A DNA stretch of 27,595 nucleotides from a virus: positions 1-27,595 of the IMG/VR virus record IMGVR_UViG_3300020162_001076; one strand, written 5' to 3'. A model generated the notes under the pieces. The model was not told where the DNA came from. It was given only the letters and a program-made list of their open reading frames with translations, and did no database searches. The number at the start of each line of letters is the position of its first letter. Within the stretch, counting starts at the first letter, position 1. Shown piece after piece: positions 22,686 to 27,595 of the stretch. The position numbers and the translations under genes were made by a program.

Positions 22686-23414
22686 TCAGAACGGGGTGCT
22701 GTCGAGGTCGGGGTAGTCGTCAGGTGCGGAGGCAGGCGCAGGTGCGGCGGGTGCCTTCCAGATGCGCCCAGCACATCCCTTGTCCTTGCAGCCAAAGTCG
22801 GGAGCCTTCGGGTTGACGGCGCCGCTGGCCTTCTTCGGACGGTTGTCCCACATGTCGCCGCCGCATGTCGGGCACGGAGGCTTGTTGGGATCCACCGGCT
22901 TCACGCGCTCGACGCTCTCGACCTTGGCGTCGAACGTCTTTGCGACCTTGGATGCCGTCTCCACGAGCCGGGCGGGCGGTTCCTCGCGCTGCGCTGGCTT
23001 CTGCTGACGAGCAGGCGCGGAGGCCGCTTCTCCATCGTCGTCATCGCTGACGACTCCGCAAACGGAGGCAAGTGCGTATCGACGGAGGTAGGTCAGGATC
23101 GATCCCACAACCTGCGGGTTCTCCTGCGCCGGACGCGCCGAGATGGTGCTGCCGAGATGCTCTCCGCTCTCGTGGAGCAGGATCGTCGTCAGCTGCACGC
23201 TGCCGTCCTCGCCACGACCGGGAAGCTGTGTGACAGCGAGCCCATGCTTGGAAAGCGGCTCACGGCATGCATCCATGATGGATGACAGATCGGCGTACTT
23301 GGAACGAAAATGCGGGTTAGAAGCGTCCTTTGCGGCGGCTCCCATCTCGCCCTGCGCCTTGGCGAGAGCCAGCGCAAGGTGCCCGATAGTGTCAGACTGA
23401 TAGTGGAAAGCCAT
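22686..23414 (-). CDS. erf: ERF-family single-strand annealing protein with zinc ribbon and SSB-like tip
   Basis: From ATG 23414 the product has 242 residues. Residues about 1-130 form an ERF-type domain: IGHLALALAKAQGEMGAAAK, PHFRSKYADLSSIMDACR, GLAVTQLPG, LTTILLHESGEHLGS and GSILTYLRRYALASVCGVVSDDDDG. Such proteins anneal single strands during phage recombination and circularisation. After a Pro/Arg/Glu linker, Cys 181, 184, 209 and 214 form a zinc ribbon (PPCPTCGG ... FGCKDKGCAGRIW). The last residues DDYPDLDSTPF mimic the acidic C-terminal tip of bacterial SSB. The start overlaps the stop of a tiny upstream gene (TAATG); GGAG lies upstream. A start at 23639 would run through the control region and is rejected. 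Confidence 0.93.
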   Translation of the reverse strand: MAFHYQSDTIGHLALALAKAQGEMGAAAKDASNPHFRSKYADLSSIMDACREPLSKHGLAVTQLPGRGEDGSVQLTTILLHESGEHLGSTISARPAQENPQVVGSILTYLRRYALASVCGVVSDDDDGEAASAPARQQKPAQREEPPARLVETASKVAKTFDAKVESVERVKPVDPNKPPCPTCGGDMWDNRPKKASGAVNPKAPDFGCKDKGCAGRIWKAPAAPAPASAPDDYPDLDSTPF

Positions 23415-23509
23415 TAGCAGATCTCCTCGATGAAGGCGATGGTCGCGTAGACGCAGACCGTGAGAGGGATGAGGGCGAGGCAGAGCCATACGGCAGAGAT
23501 CTCGATCAT
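23414..23509 (-). CDS. 31-residue membrane peptide, first gene of the leftward operon
   Basis: On the minus strand, ATG at 23509 is preceded by AGGAG with ideal spacing and reads 31 codons to TAA, whose last base starts the erf ATG (TAATG). The peptide is one hydrophobic span, IEISAVWLCLALIPLTVC followed by VYATIAFIEEIC, with short acidic ends and three cysteines. It must cross or sit in the inner membrane. Such a first product of an early operon could alter the host membrane, exclude other phages or serve as a translated leader controlling erf. No family is recognised. It is too short for typical gene-finder limits. Confidence 0.72.
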   Translation of the reverse strand: MIEISAVWLCLALIPLTVCVYATIAFIEEIC

Positions 23510-23601
23510 GGTGCTCCTGTGTGGACGTCGAAGGGTTGCCGCTCCGACACCCATACATTAAGGGGGAGGTGCCGGGCGGGCAAGCCCAGCGAGGAGAAAA
23601 A
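23510..23601. promoter_or_regulatory. Divergent control region between the early operons
   Basis: This 92-base gap separates the leftward membrane peptide/erf operon from the rightward XRE regulator. It holds a TTGCCC-17-TAATGT site on the minus strand and a weaker plus-strand TTGCCG (23536-23541) with 17 bases to TAAGGG (23559-23564), so the two candidate promoters face each other with touching -10 regions. The inverted repeat GGGCAAGCCC (23578-23587) covers the leftward -35 and is a candidate operator. The XRE protein encoded immediately to the right is the obvious binder. All regulatory roles are inferred. Confidence 0.6.
23555..23583 (-). promoter_or_regulatory. Putative leftward early promoter
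   Basis: On the minus strand TTGCCC (23583-23578) and TAATGT (23560-23555) are separated by exactly 17 bases. The -35 matches four of six sigma70 consensus positions, and the -10 fits TANNNT. It would start transcription about 40 bases before the 31-codon membrane peptide gene. This is one of the few AT-rich spots in the region. Confidence 0.5.
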
Positions 23602-23811
23602 GTGAACGTGATCGAAAAGCGCAGGACGGAACTCGGCATCAGTCAGCGACGTCTAGCCGAGATGATCGGCGTAGAACGGTACAGCGTGAGCAAGTGGGAG
23701 CGCGGCCATCGCCGGCCTGCGCCCGAAGTGCTCTCACGCCTGTACCTGGCTCTCGGGCTGGATGCCGAGGAGATCGCGAGCCTCTACCTGCGCGAGGAGG
23801 GCGAGCGATGA
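23602..23811 (+). CDS. XRE-family (Cro/CI-like) transcription regulator
   Basis: The 69-residue protein is one HTH_3 domain: EKRRTELGISQRRLAEMIGV, then ERYSVSKWERGHRRPAPEVL and a helical end (LYLALGLDAEEIASLYLREEGE). It binds DNA and probably controls the divergent promoters just upstream. It starts at GTG 23602 after GAGGAG at 23591-23596. It has only the DNA-binding unit, without a CI-type peptidase or dimer domain, so it is closer to Cro in size. With no integrase in the window, it more likely times early expression than maintains lysogeny. Confidence 0.88.
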   Translation: MNVIEKRRTELGISQRRLAEMIGVERYSVSKWERGHRRPAPEVLSRLYLALGLDAEEIASLYLREEGER

Positions 23812-24188
23812 CTACTGTGCTTTACACGCGCTCTGTGAGCGAGTCAGGACGCAGGACGTACCATGAGTGGGGCCATGCTTACGACTCGGACGCACTACCG
23901 TTCGGCTGGCATCTCGTCGGCGTGCTTCATGGCGAGCGCACGACACGGTATGGGGTAGACCCAGCGCGCGCGGCTCTGCTTGCTGCGCTGCGTGAGCAGA
24001 AAGAAGCCGTCGGTCGAGCGATCTTCGCTGCGCTGCAAGGACGCCCAGTTGTGGACTCCGAGAGGGCACGCGATGCGTACCGCGCCTACCGTGCGGCAGG
24101 AGGCTGCGAGGATGATGTGTGGTCGCACGCGAGCGTCGGCGAGATCCTGACTGCGCTTGAGATGGCGCTGTTGGAGGTGAAGCCGTGA
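23808..24188 (+). CDS. 126-residue hypothetical early protein
   Basis: ATG 23808 overlaps the XRE stop (ATGA) with GAGGAGGG upstream. The protein contains RTYHEWGHAYDSDALPFGWH near the start, then helices rich in Ala, Arg and Glu (PARAALLAALREQKEAVGRA, SERARDAYRAYRAAGG) and an acidic end (GEILTALEMALLEVKP). There is an HxxxH-like spacing in the first part, but no clear metalloprotease consensus. Its place between the regulator and resolvase suggests an early accessory role. No family is recognised. Confidence 0.78.
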   Translation: MTTVLYTRSVSESGRRTYHEWGHAYDSDALPFGWHLVGVLHGERTTRYGVDPARAALLAALREQKEAVGRAIFAALQGRPVVDSERARDAYRAYRAAGGCEDDVWSHASVGEILTALEMALLEVKP

Positions 24189-24634
24189 CGGAGCACACCT
24201 ATACGATCTTGCTCGACCCACGCGGCAAGGGCCGTCCCGTGTTCACGCGCGCCACTGGGCACGCACGCACGCCAGAGACGACTCGTTCGTGGGAGCACGA
24301 GGCCGCGCACCAGCTGCGCGAGCAGCACGGCGACGTCGGCACGCTGGATGGGCTGTCGCCCATGTGGGGCGTGAGGATCTCGGCCTACCATCCTCGCCCG
24401 AAGGCCCGCCCCGGCTACCTGCCTCGCGCGCTGTGGTCCGTCGCTGACTACGACCTGCCGGCCACCAGCAGACACGACCTCGACAACGTGGTGAAGATCG
24501 TGCTCGACGCGCTCCAGGTCGGAGGCGTCATCCTCAACGATCGGTGCATCGTCGCCATCGACGCGGCCTCGTGGTTCGCCGGCCACGGTCAGCGCGGGCG
24601 TGTCGAGGTGACGCTGACGGAGGTGACGCCATGA
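24185..24634 (+). CDS. rusA: RusA-family Holliday junction resolvase
   Basis: The 149-residue protein has the RusA pattern: an N-terminal KGRPVFTRATGHARTPET segment and the catalytic block RHDLDNVVKIVLDALQVGGV followed by ILNDRCIV. Asp 98, Asp 100 and Asp 119 align with the three metal-binding Asp residues of the family and Lys 104 with its conserved Lys. Such enzymes cut four-way junctions so that branched concatemers can be packaged. It starts at GTG 24185 (GTGA overlap) with a strong GGAGGTGA. It would act with the ERF protein and terminase. Confidence 0.92.
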   Translation: MTEHTYTILLDPRGKGRPVFTRATGHARTPETTRSWEHEAAHQLREQHGDVGTLDGLSPMWGVRISAYHPRPKARPGYLPRALWSVADYDLPATSRHDLDNVVKIVLDALQVGGVILNDRCIVAIDAASWFAGHGQRGRVEVTLTEVTP

Positions 24635-25251
24635 GCAAGCATCGCACCAGGTGGAGCGCCGAGGAGAAGGACACGCTCCGCAGCCTCACGCGCGAGGGTC
24701 ATACCTACGCGCGCATCGCGGAGATGCTCGGGCGCACCGAGCACGCCATCAACATCATGGCCTACCATCTCGACCTGCGGCATCCGAGGGTCAAGCGGTG
24801 GACGGCCGCGGAGCTCGCCACAGCCACGCGCCTTTACCGTGCCGGCAACACGGTGCAGGAGATCGCCCGCATCCTCAAGCGCACACCTACGGGCGTCTCG
24901 TCGACGCTGACGTCGCATGGAGTCCTCGACACCAGCAGGCAGGGATGTGGCAAGCGAAAGAACGATACGCAGGTCTACATCCTTCGAAAGCGTGGCCTGA
25001 TGATCCGCGAGATCCTCCTGGTGCTCGGCAGGGACGACAGCGAGGGAGCGCGAAAGGCCACGCGCATGTGGCTCGAGGCGTACTGCACGAGGCTCGGCGT
25101 CGAGATGCCACCGGCCAGCACGCCGAGGAAGAAGCCAGACATGGCGCTCGTGGAGGCTGTGAGAGCGGAGATCGCCTCGCTTACTGGGAGCATGAGCAAG
25201 TACAACTCATCGATGAAGAACGAAGGCCGGCCGGCTCGAGGTGCGGCGTGA
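24631..25251 (+). CDS. Two-repeat SANT/Myb-like DNA-binding protein
   Basis: The 206-residue protein starts at ATG 24631 (ATGA overlap, GGAGGTGA upstream). Residues 7-49 (RWSAEEKDTLRSLTREGHTY, ARIAEMLGRTEHAI) and 56-98 (KRWTAAELATATRLYRAGNT, VQEIARILKRTPTGVSSTL) are two related three-helix SANT/Myb-like units with the usual Trp and HTH turn. Residues about 113-150 (VYILRKRGLMIREILLVLG) look like a degenerate third HTH. The end is basic and ends with Lys/Arg-rich parts. It is probably a regulator, perhaps of late genes, or an origin-binding factor. Confidence 0.82.
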   Translation: MSKHRTRWSAEEKDTLRSLTREGHTYARIAEMLGRTEHAINIMAYHLDLRHPRVKRWTAAELATATRLYRAGNTVQEIARILKRTPTGVSSTLTSHGVLDTSRQGCGKRKNDTQVYILRKRGLMIREILLVLGRDDSEGARKATRMWLEAYCTRLGVEMPPASTPRKKPDMALVEAVRAEIASLTGSMSKYNSSMKNEGRPARGAA

Positions 25252-25529
25252 GGTGGACAGAGGCCAATGACGACTACCTGCGGGCCTGCGTGGACGAGGG
25301 CGTGCCGTACCCGGAGATCGCCGCGCATCTCGGACGCACGCCGGCCTCCATCCGATGCCGCGTCTACCGGCTGTACAACAGGGCGCCGCGCAAGCGCCAG
25401 TGGTCCGCGATGGGGATCAGCGATGTGCTCAGGCTGCGAGCTGATGGCCTTACCTGTCGCGAGGTCGGCGACCTGTTCGGCGTCTCGAGGGCGTCGATCG
25501 CGAAGCTCGTGCAGCGACACAAGGGTTGA
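25248..25529 (+). CDS. SANT-like plus HTH DNA-binding protein
   Basis: The 93-residue protein starts at GTG 25248 (GTGA overlap, GAGGTG upstream). Residues 2-42 (RWTEANDDYLRACVDEGVPY, PEIAAHLGRTPASIRCRV) form a unit much like those in the preceding protein. Residues 57-91 (ISDVLRLRADGLTCREVGDL, FGVSRASIAKLVQRHKG) form a classical HTH of the Hin/resolvase-like type. It has no catalytic domain. Its stop codon lies inside the -35 of the next promoter, suggesting dose-dependent control at this point; the role is inferred. Confidence 0.85.
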   Translation: MRWTEANDDYLRACVDEGVPYPEIAAHLGRTPASIRCRVYRLYNRAPRKRQWSAMGISDVLRLRADGLTCREVGDLFGVSRASIAKLVQRHKG

Positions 25530-25554
25530 CCGCTAGGTGCCGCCCCGGTATGCT
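25526..25554 (+). promoter_or_regulatory. Putative strong sigma70-like promoter before the replication genes
   Basis: TTGACC (25526-25531) and TATGCT (25549-25554) are separated by the ideal 17 bases; five of six -35 and four of six -10 positions match consensus. The stop TGA of the second HTH gene (25527-25529) lies in the -35. The promoter would drive the coiled-coil peptide, initiator and ssb genes, and possibly transcription across the joined ends into the late genes. This is the best promoter match in the window. Confidence 0.68.
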
Positions 25555-25592
25555 CCACATGTCCTCGCCGGACGCGGACTGATCCTCCGCTC

Positions 25593-25616
25593 GCGGGGGG
25601 CGTCAATGCCCCCCGC
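25593..25616 (+). terminator. Leader hairpin/attenuator-like terminator
   Basis: GCGGGGGGC (25593-25601) pairs perfectly with GCCCCCCGC (25608-25616) around the loop GTCAAT, giving a 9-bp, very GC-rich stem. TCTTCCC follows, a weak T-rich tail. It sits about 32 bases after the predicted transcription start and 26 bases before the first downstream start codon, so it could reduce or regulate read-through of replication genes, or end transcripts from the HTH genes. Confidence 0.65.
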
Positions 25617-25642
25617 TCTTCCCGGCAGGACAGAGGCGAGAC

Positions 25643-25804
25643 ATGGAAGGAATCAAGTGCTCCTGCGGGAGCGAAGAAGTCGTGCGTCTTTACGGAGAGG
25701 TCGCGCGTCTGAAGGCCAACCTCGACCGCGCGCTGCGTGAGGTCCGCGATCAGGAGCGCGAGAACGCGGCGCTGCGTCGTCGGCTGAAGGAAGGCGGGCG
25801 ATGA
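25643..25804 (+). CDS. 53-residue coiled-coil peptide with CxC motif
   Basis: ATG 25643 has GAGGCGAG upstream and ends with TGA that overlaps the initiator start (ATGA). The product begins MEGIKCSCGSEE and continues as one amphipathic helix (VVRLYGEVARLKANLDRALR, EVRDQERENAALRRRLKE) with Val/Leu at heptad-like spacing. It may dimerise like a leucine zipper. Cys 6 and Cys 8 could bind metal or form a redox pair. Coupled translation suggests a partner or regulator of the initiator. No family is recognised. Confidence 0.78.
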   Translation: MEGIKCSCGSEEVVRLYGEVARLKANLDRALREVRDQERENAALRRRLKEGGR

Positions 25805-26763
25805 GGCCGTCGATCTCCACGCTGACCGGAGCCTTCGGCGTCGTGCCTGTTGCGCTGGCGACCTGTGACGAGGTGCAGGCGCTTCCTCTGCGTGCTCTGC
25901 GCGTCTACCTCGTCCTGCTCTCGCGCTTCAATGCCAAGCGCGACGGATGGTCGTGGAGCAAGGCCGCGTTCGCCCGAGACACGGGCGTGCATCGCGACCA
26001 CATCGGCGAGGTCATCAAGCGCCTCGAGGCTTCCGGCCTGCTCGCCGTGGAGCGTGGTCACGGCCTCGTGTCGAGCCACTACCGGCTCACGGTGCCGCCC
26101 AGCCTTACGGTAGGAGAGGGGGCCAGTTTGGCCCCCACGGTGGGGGCTGGTTTAGCCCCCTCCCCCCTTCCAGCTACCTCTGAACTGGCCCCCACGGTGG
26201 GGGCTGATTCGGCCCCCTGGGTGGGGGCTAGTTTGGCCCCCACATTACACAGAGATCACACAGAGGTCACAACAGAACCCCCTTACCCCCACAGCGAGCA
26301 AATCCGAGCAGAACCGAAGAACCCCCTAGCCCCCTGCAAGCAGGGGGAACCGATCAGGTCTTCTGTCGAAGGGGAGAGCCAGGAGTACCGACTGCCGGAA
26401 GCGATGCTGCGTCGGACGCGAGCGCCGCGGCAGGCTGGCCTTCGGGAGCGGCTGCGTCAGGACGTCGTGCCTGATCCACCAGAGGTGATCCCGCCCGATC
26501 CCGTGGAGTACGAGGGCGAGCTCACGCGAGGCGACCTCGTGCGTCAGGTGGCCCGCGACCTCGGCGTCCGTCCGCGTGAGGCGCGCCGCATCGTGGAGCG
26601 CCGCGAGATCATCTCCGCGCAGGACGTCGAGCCGCCGCCTCCGCTCATGGTCGAGCGTCAGCACATCGAGGAGATGCGCGCGCTCGGCTGGCTCACGCCG
26701 GGGATGGAGGAAGCCTGCGCCGGCCGCATCATCGAGAACGGCTACACGCCGGTCGTCGCTTGA
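25801..26763 (+). CDS. Replication initiator (winged-helix, lambda O-like organisation)
   Basis: The 320-residue protein starts at ATG 25801 (ATGA overlap, AAGGA upstream). Residues about 5-98 form a winged-helix unit typical of phage and plasmid initiators (PLRALRVYLVLLSRFNAKRD, WSWSKAAFARDTGVHRDHI, VIKRLEASGLLAVERG, SHYRLTVP). Residues about 105-190 are low-complexity linker with APTVGA-type repeats encoded by inverted repeats in the DNA. The C-terminal part has LTRGDLVRQVARDLGVRPREARRIVERREII and ALGWLTPGMEEACAGRIIENGY, perhaps for helicase or loader contact. Lambda O likewise carries its origin inside the gene. No DnaC/helicase-loader motif is visible. The call rests on HTH type, position and the repeats. 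Confidence 0.8.
   Translation: MRPSISTLTGAFGVVPVALATCDEVQALPLRALRVYLVLLSRFNAKRDGWSWSKAAFARDTGVHRDHIGEVIKRLEASGLLAVERGHGLVSSHYRLTVPPSLTVGEGASLAPTVGAGLAPSPLPATSELAPTVGADSAPWVGASLAPTLHRDHTEVTTEPPYPHSEQIRAEPKNPLAPCKQGEPIRSSVEGESQEYRLPEAMLRRTRAPRQAGLRERLRQDVVPDPPEVIPPDPVEYEGELTRGDLVRQVARDLGVRPREARRIVERREIISAQDVEPPPPLMVERQHIEEMRALGWLTPGMEEACAGRIIENGYTPVVA
26118..26241. repeat. Iteron-like inverted-repeat array, candidate replication origin
   Basis: Four 19-bp elements of form GGGGGCYRRTTYRGCCCCC lie at 26118-26136, 26142-26160, 26199-26217 and 26223-26241 (spacings 24, 57 and 24). Each can form a 7-bp stem with a 5-base loop; the inner closing pair is C-G in copy 1, T-A in copy 2 and T-G in copies 3 and 4. 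Each pair of elements is joined by a 5-base spacer, and the 43-bp block recurs after 81 bp, in frame. An additional GGCCCCCACGGTGGGGGC motif occurs twice. Arrays like this in an initiator gene suggest the origin and initiator binding sites. Confidence 0.75.
26248..26269. repeat. 11-bp tandem repeat in a lower-GC stretch next to the iteron array
   Basis: CACAGAGATCA (26248-26258) and CACAGAGGTCA (26259-26269) are adjacent 11-bp repeats differing at one base, one per helical turn. The surrounding 26242-26320 is markedly poorer in GC than the rest of the window. It would suit the unwinding element of an origin. The repeat is seen; the role is inferred. Confidence 0.6.
26330..26347. repeat. 18-bp palindrome at the right edge of the origin-like region
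   Basis: CCCCCTGC (26330-26337) and GCAGGGGG (26340-26347) are perfect inverted repeats with only AA between them. It lies within the initiator coding sequence and may mark the right edge of the origin region or bind a dimeric protein. The tight 2-base centre favours a protein-binding site in duplex DNA over a stable hairpin. Confidence 0.6.
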
Positions 26764-26766
26764 CGC

Positions 26767-26788
26767 CGGCACGCGGTGCCGATACGGC
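26767..26788 (+). other. Short hairpins just after the initiator stop
   Basis: CGGCAC (26767-26772) and GTGCCG (26776-26781) form a 6-bp stem with a GCG loop, four bases after the initiator stop. GCCG (26778-26781) can instead pair with CGGC (26785-26788), so the two hairpins are mutually exclusive. No T-run follows. Confidence 0.45.
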
Positions 26789-26824
26789 ATCGAAGCAGGG
26801 GCTGCTAGGGGTCGCTGTCGTGTG

Positions 26825-26864
26825 GATAGGCGCGTCGGCAGATGGTCTGCCGGCGTGGCCTATC
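26825..26864 (+). other. Long structured RNA hairpin in the ssb leader
   Basis: The outer arms GATAGGC (26825-26831) and GCCTATC (26858-26864) and the inner arms CGGCAGA (26836-26842) and TCTGCCG (26846-26852) are perfect complements around a TGG loop. The intervening GCGT (26832-26835) and GCGT (26853-26856) pair as RNA with two G-U wobbles, leaving one bulged G (26857). The result is an 18-bp stem ending 22 bases before the ssb start. It is stronger as RNA than as DNA and is not followed by a T-run. Confidence 0.72.
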
Positions 26865-26886
26865 TGCGTCTGTTAGGAGCAAGATC

Positions 26887-27273
26887 ATGATCAACAAGGT
26901 GATCCTCGTCGGCAACCTCGGGCAAGACCCAGAGACGCGCCACACGAACGGCGGCAACAGCGTTACTCAGCTTCGCCTTGCGACGACGGAGAAATACAAG
27001 GACCGCGACGGCGCCATGCAGGAGCGCACCGAGTGGCACACGGTCATCGTGTGGGGCAAGCAAGGCGAAGCCTGCGGCAAGCACTTGACCAAGGGCCGGC
27101 AGGTCTACGTCGAGGGCCGACTGACCACGCGCAAGTGGCAGGACAAGGAAGGCAAGGATCGCTACACCACTGAGGTGATCGGAGACAACGTGCGCTTCCT
27201 CGGTGGCTCGCCTGGTGAGAAGCGTGAGGCCGCGCCGGCCGACGATCTCGGCTACGGTAACGGGCCGTGGTGA
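26887..27273 (+). CDS. ssb: Single-stranded DNA-binding protein
   Basis: The 128-residue protein is a bacterial-type SSB with one OB fold (residues about 1-106): [78 protein letters not shown] and [16 protein letters not shown]. The linker is very short, and the tip [11 protein letters not shown] replaces the usual acidic DDDIPF ending with a Trp at the C-terminus. It coats single strands at the origin and at recombination sites. ATG 26887 with AGGAG at 26876-26880 is chosen; the earlier frame passes through the leader hairpin. Confidence 0.95.
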   Translation: MINKVILVGNLGQDPETRHTNGGNSVTQLRLATTEKYKDRDGAMQERTEWHTVIVWGKQGEACGKHLTKGRQVYVEGRLTTRKWQDKEGKDRYTTEVIGDNVRFLGGSPGEKREAAPADDLGYGNGPW

Positions 27274-27593
27274 AGGTCAAGTTCGAGGTCATCGCCGGCG
27301 GGCCGTGGCTCGGCTGGACTACGTGGGACCAGTACGGTCGCGCGGTGGAGGACGTCACGCTAGACACGATGGCGGTGACGTCGATTCACTCGCGGTACGA
27401 TGGCGTGACGCGGGTCATCACGACGACGAGCGTGCTGCTGGTGCATGAGTCGATCAGTCAGGTCACACGCTGGGTCATCGCTGCTCGACGCGGGCTGGCG
27501 CACGCTGACGAGGTGTACGCTGAGGATGTGCCGCATCCGGAGGCGACGGAGAAGGGCGTGTATACTGACGGACCCTCCCCCGACCCTACGTAG
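27270..27593 (+). CDS. 107-residue hypothetical protein ending in the terminal repeat
   Basis: GTG 27270 overlaps the ssb stop (GTGA); GTG 27267 is an alternative adding one residue. The product is beta-rich ([40 protein letters not shown]) with a helical, acidic end and many Asp/Pro residues ([18 protein letters not shown]). Its TAG stop (27591-27593) lies inside the terminal 11-base repeat, so the coding end and genome end coincide. No family is recognised. The frame is closed in the linear form and also after joining the ends. Confidence 0.72.
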   Translation: MKVKFEVIAGGPWLGWTTWDQYGRAVEDVTLDTMAVTSIHSRYDGVTRVITTTSVLLVHESISQVTRWVIAARRGLAHADEVYAEDVPHPEATEKGVYTDGPSPDPT

Positions 27594-27595
27594 TC
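27585..27595. repeat. Right copy of 11-bp terminal direct repeat, candidate cohesive end
   Basis: These last 11 bases are identical to 1-11. The preceding bases (CGAC) add a partial dyad around TACGTA (GACCCTACGTAGTC), as expected of a terminase nicking site. If the ends anneal, the circular junction would keep one copy and place ssb and the last gene directly upstream of terS. Confidence 0.7.

Noticed and set aside
23415-23639. Longer erf start at 23639 on the minus strand
   Set aside because: The extra 75 residues run through the control region and the membrane peptide gene and are low-quality sequence. ATG 23414 has its own ribosome binding site and the conserved ERF-like N-terminus.
25537-25740. 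Forward open frame across the promoter and hairpin region
   Set aside because: It begins inside the promoter, runs through the leader hairpin, has no ribosome binding site and overlaps the better 53-codon gene.
26118-26241. CRISPR-like interpretation of the repeat array
   Set aside because: Spacers are only 5 or 38 bases, copies are palindromic and imperfect, the array is in frame within a gene, and no cas genes are present.
27561-27566. TATACT as a late promoter -10 near the right end
   Set aside because: The hexamer is good, but the bases 17 upstream (CGGAGG) do not resemble a -35 element, so I do not list it. A sigma factor using an extended -10 could still read it.
1-27595. Temperate lifestyle or defence/anti-defence system
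   Set aside because: An XRE regulator is present, but no integrase, partition genes or methyltransferase are visible. No recognisable anti-CRISPR, toxin-antitoxin or retron signature was found.

Overview
The window looks like the complete genome of a small, high-GC tailed phage with a long non-contractile tail (siphovirus-type), about 27.6 kb. The same 11 bases occur at positions 1-11 and 27585-27595. The genes form closed morphogenesis, lysis, recombination and replication blocks. I see no integrase, tRNA, transposase, DNA polymerase, primase or helicase. Ribosome binding sites are GGAGG-like, GTG starts are frequent, and most genes overlap their neighbour by 1-4 bases. The host is probably a high-GC bacterium that recognises sigma70-like promoters; its lineage cannot be named from the sequence.

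Layout. (1) 60-9640, rightward: terminase small and large subunits, portal, a small head-associated protein, scaffold-like protein, major capsid protein, connector/neck proteins, major tail protein, and a tail assembly chaperone with a programmed -1 frameshift. (2) 9641-18234, rightward: tape measure, a large Asp-box minor tail protein, a hub-like protein, a repeat-bearing tail fibre with two HxH motifs, and a further tip protein. (3) 18244-20600, rightward: small genes, two one-TM proteins with coiled coils, and an M15-type zinc peptidase endolysin. A strong hairpin at 20639-20671 separates this from (4) 20689-23509, leftward: a 31-residue membrane peptide, an ERF-type annealing protein with zinc ribbon and SSB-like tip, a DEDDy 3'-5' exonuclease, four small unknowns and a 3D-domain (double-psi barrel) protein. 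(5) 23602-27593, rightward: XRE regulator, RusA resolvase, two adjacent SANT/Myb-like HTH proteins, a coiled-coil peptide, a replication initiator with an iteron-like array inside its own gene, and SSB.

Working model (inference): the early arms diverge from the 92-base control region at 23510-23601. Replication starts inside the initiator gene and uses the host replisome, while SSB, ERF, exonuclease and RusA process concatemers. After the ends join, rightward transcription could run across the join into the terminase and late genes. Two promoters with good consensus are visible, before the capsid gene (4771-4800) and after the second HTH gene (25526-25554); in both, the -35 element contains the stop codon of the gene upstream and a strong leader hairpin follows.

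The most notable signals are the origin-like array (26118-26347), the long RNA hairpin before ssb (26825-26864), the frameshift site (8781-8787), the SSB-like tail on the ERF protein, and several genes below 60 codons.
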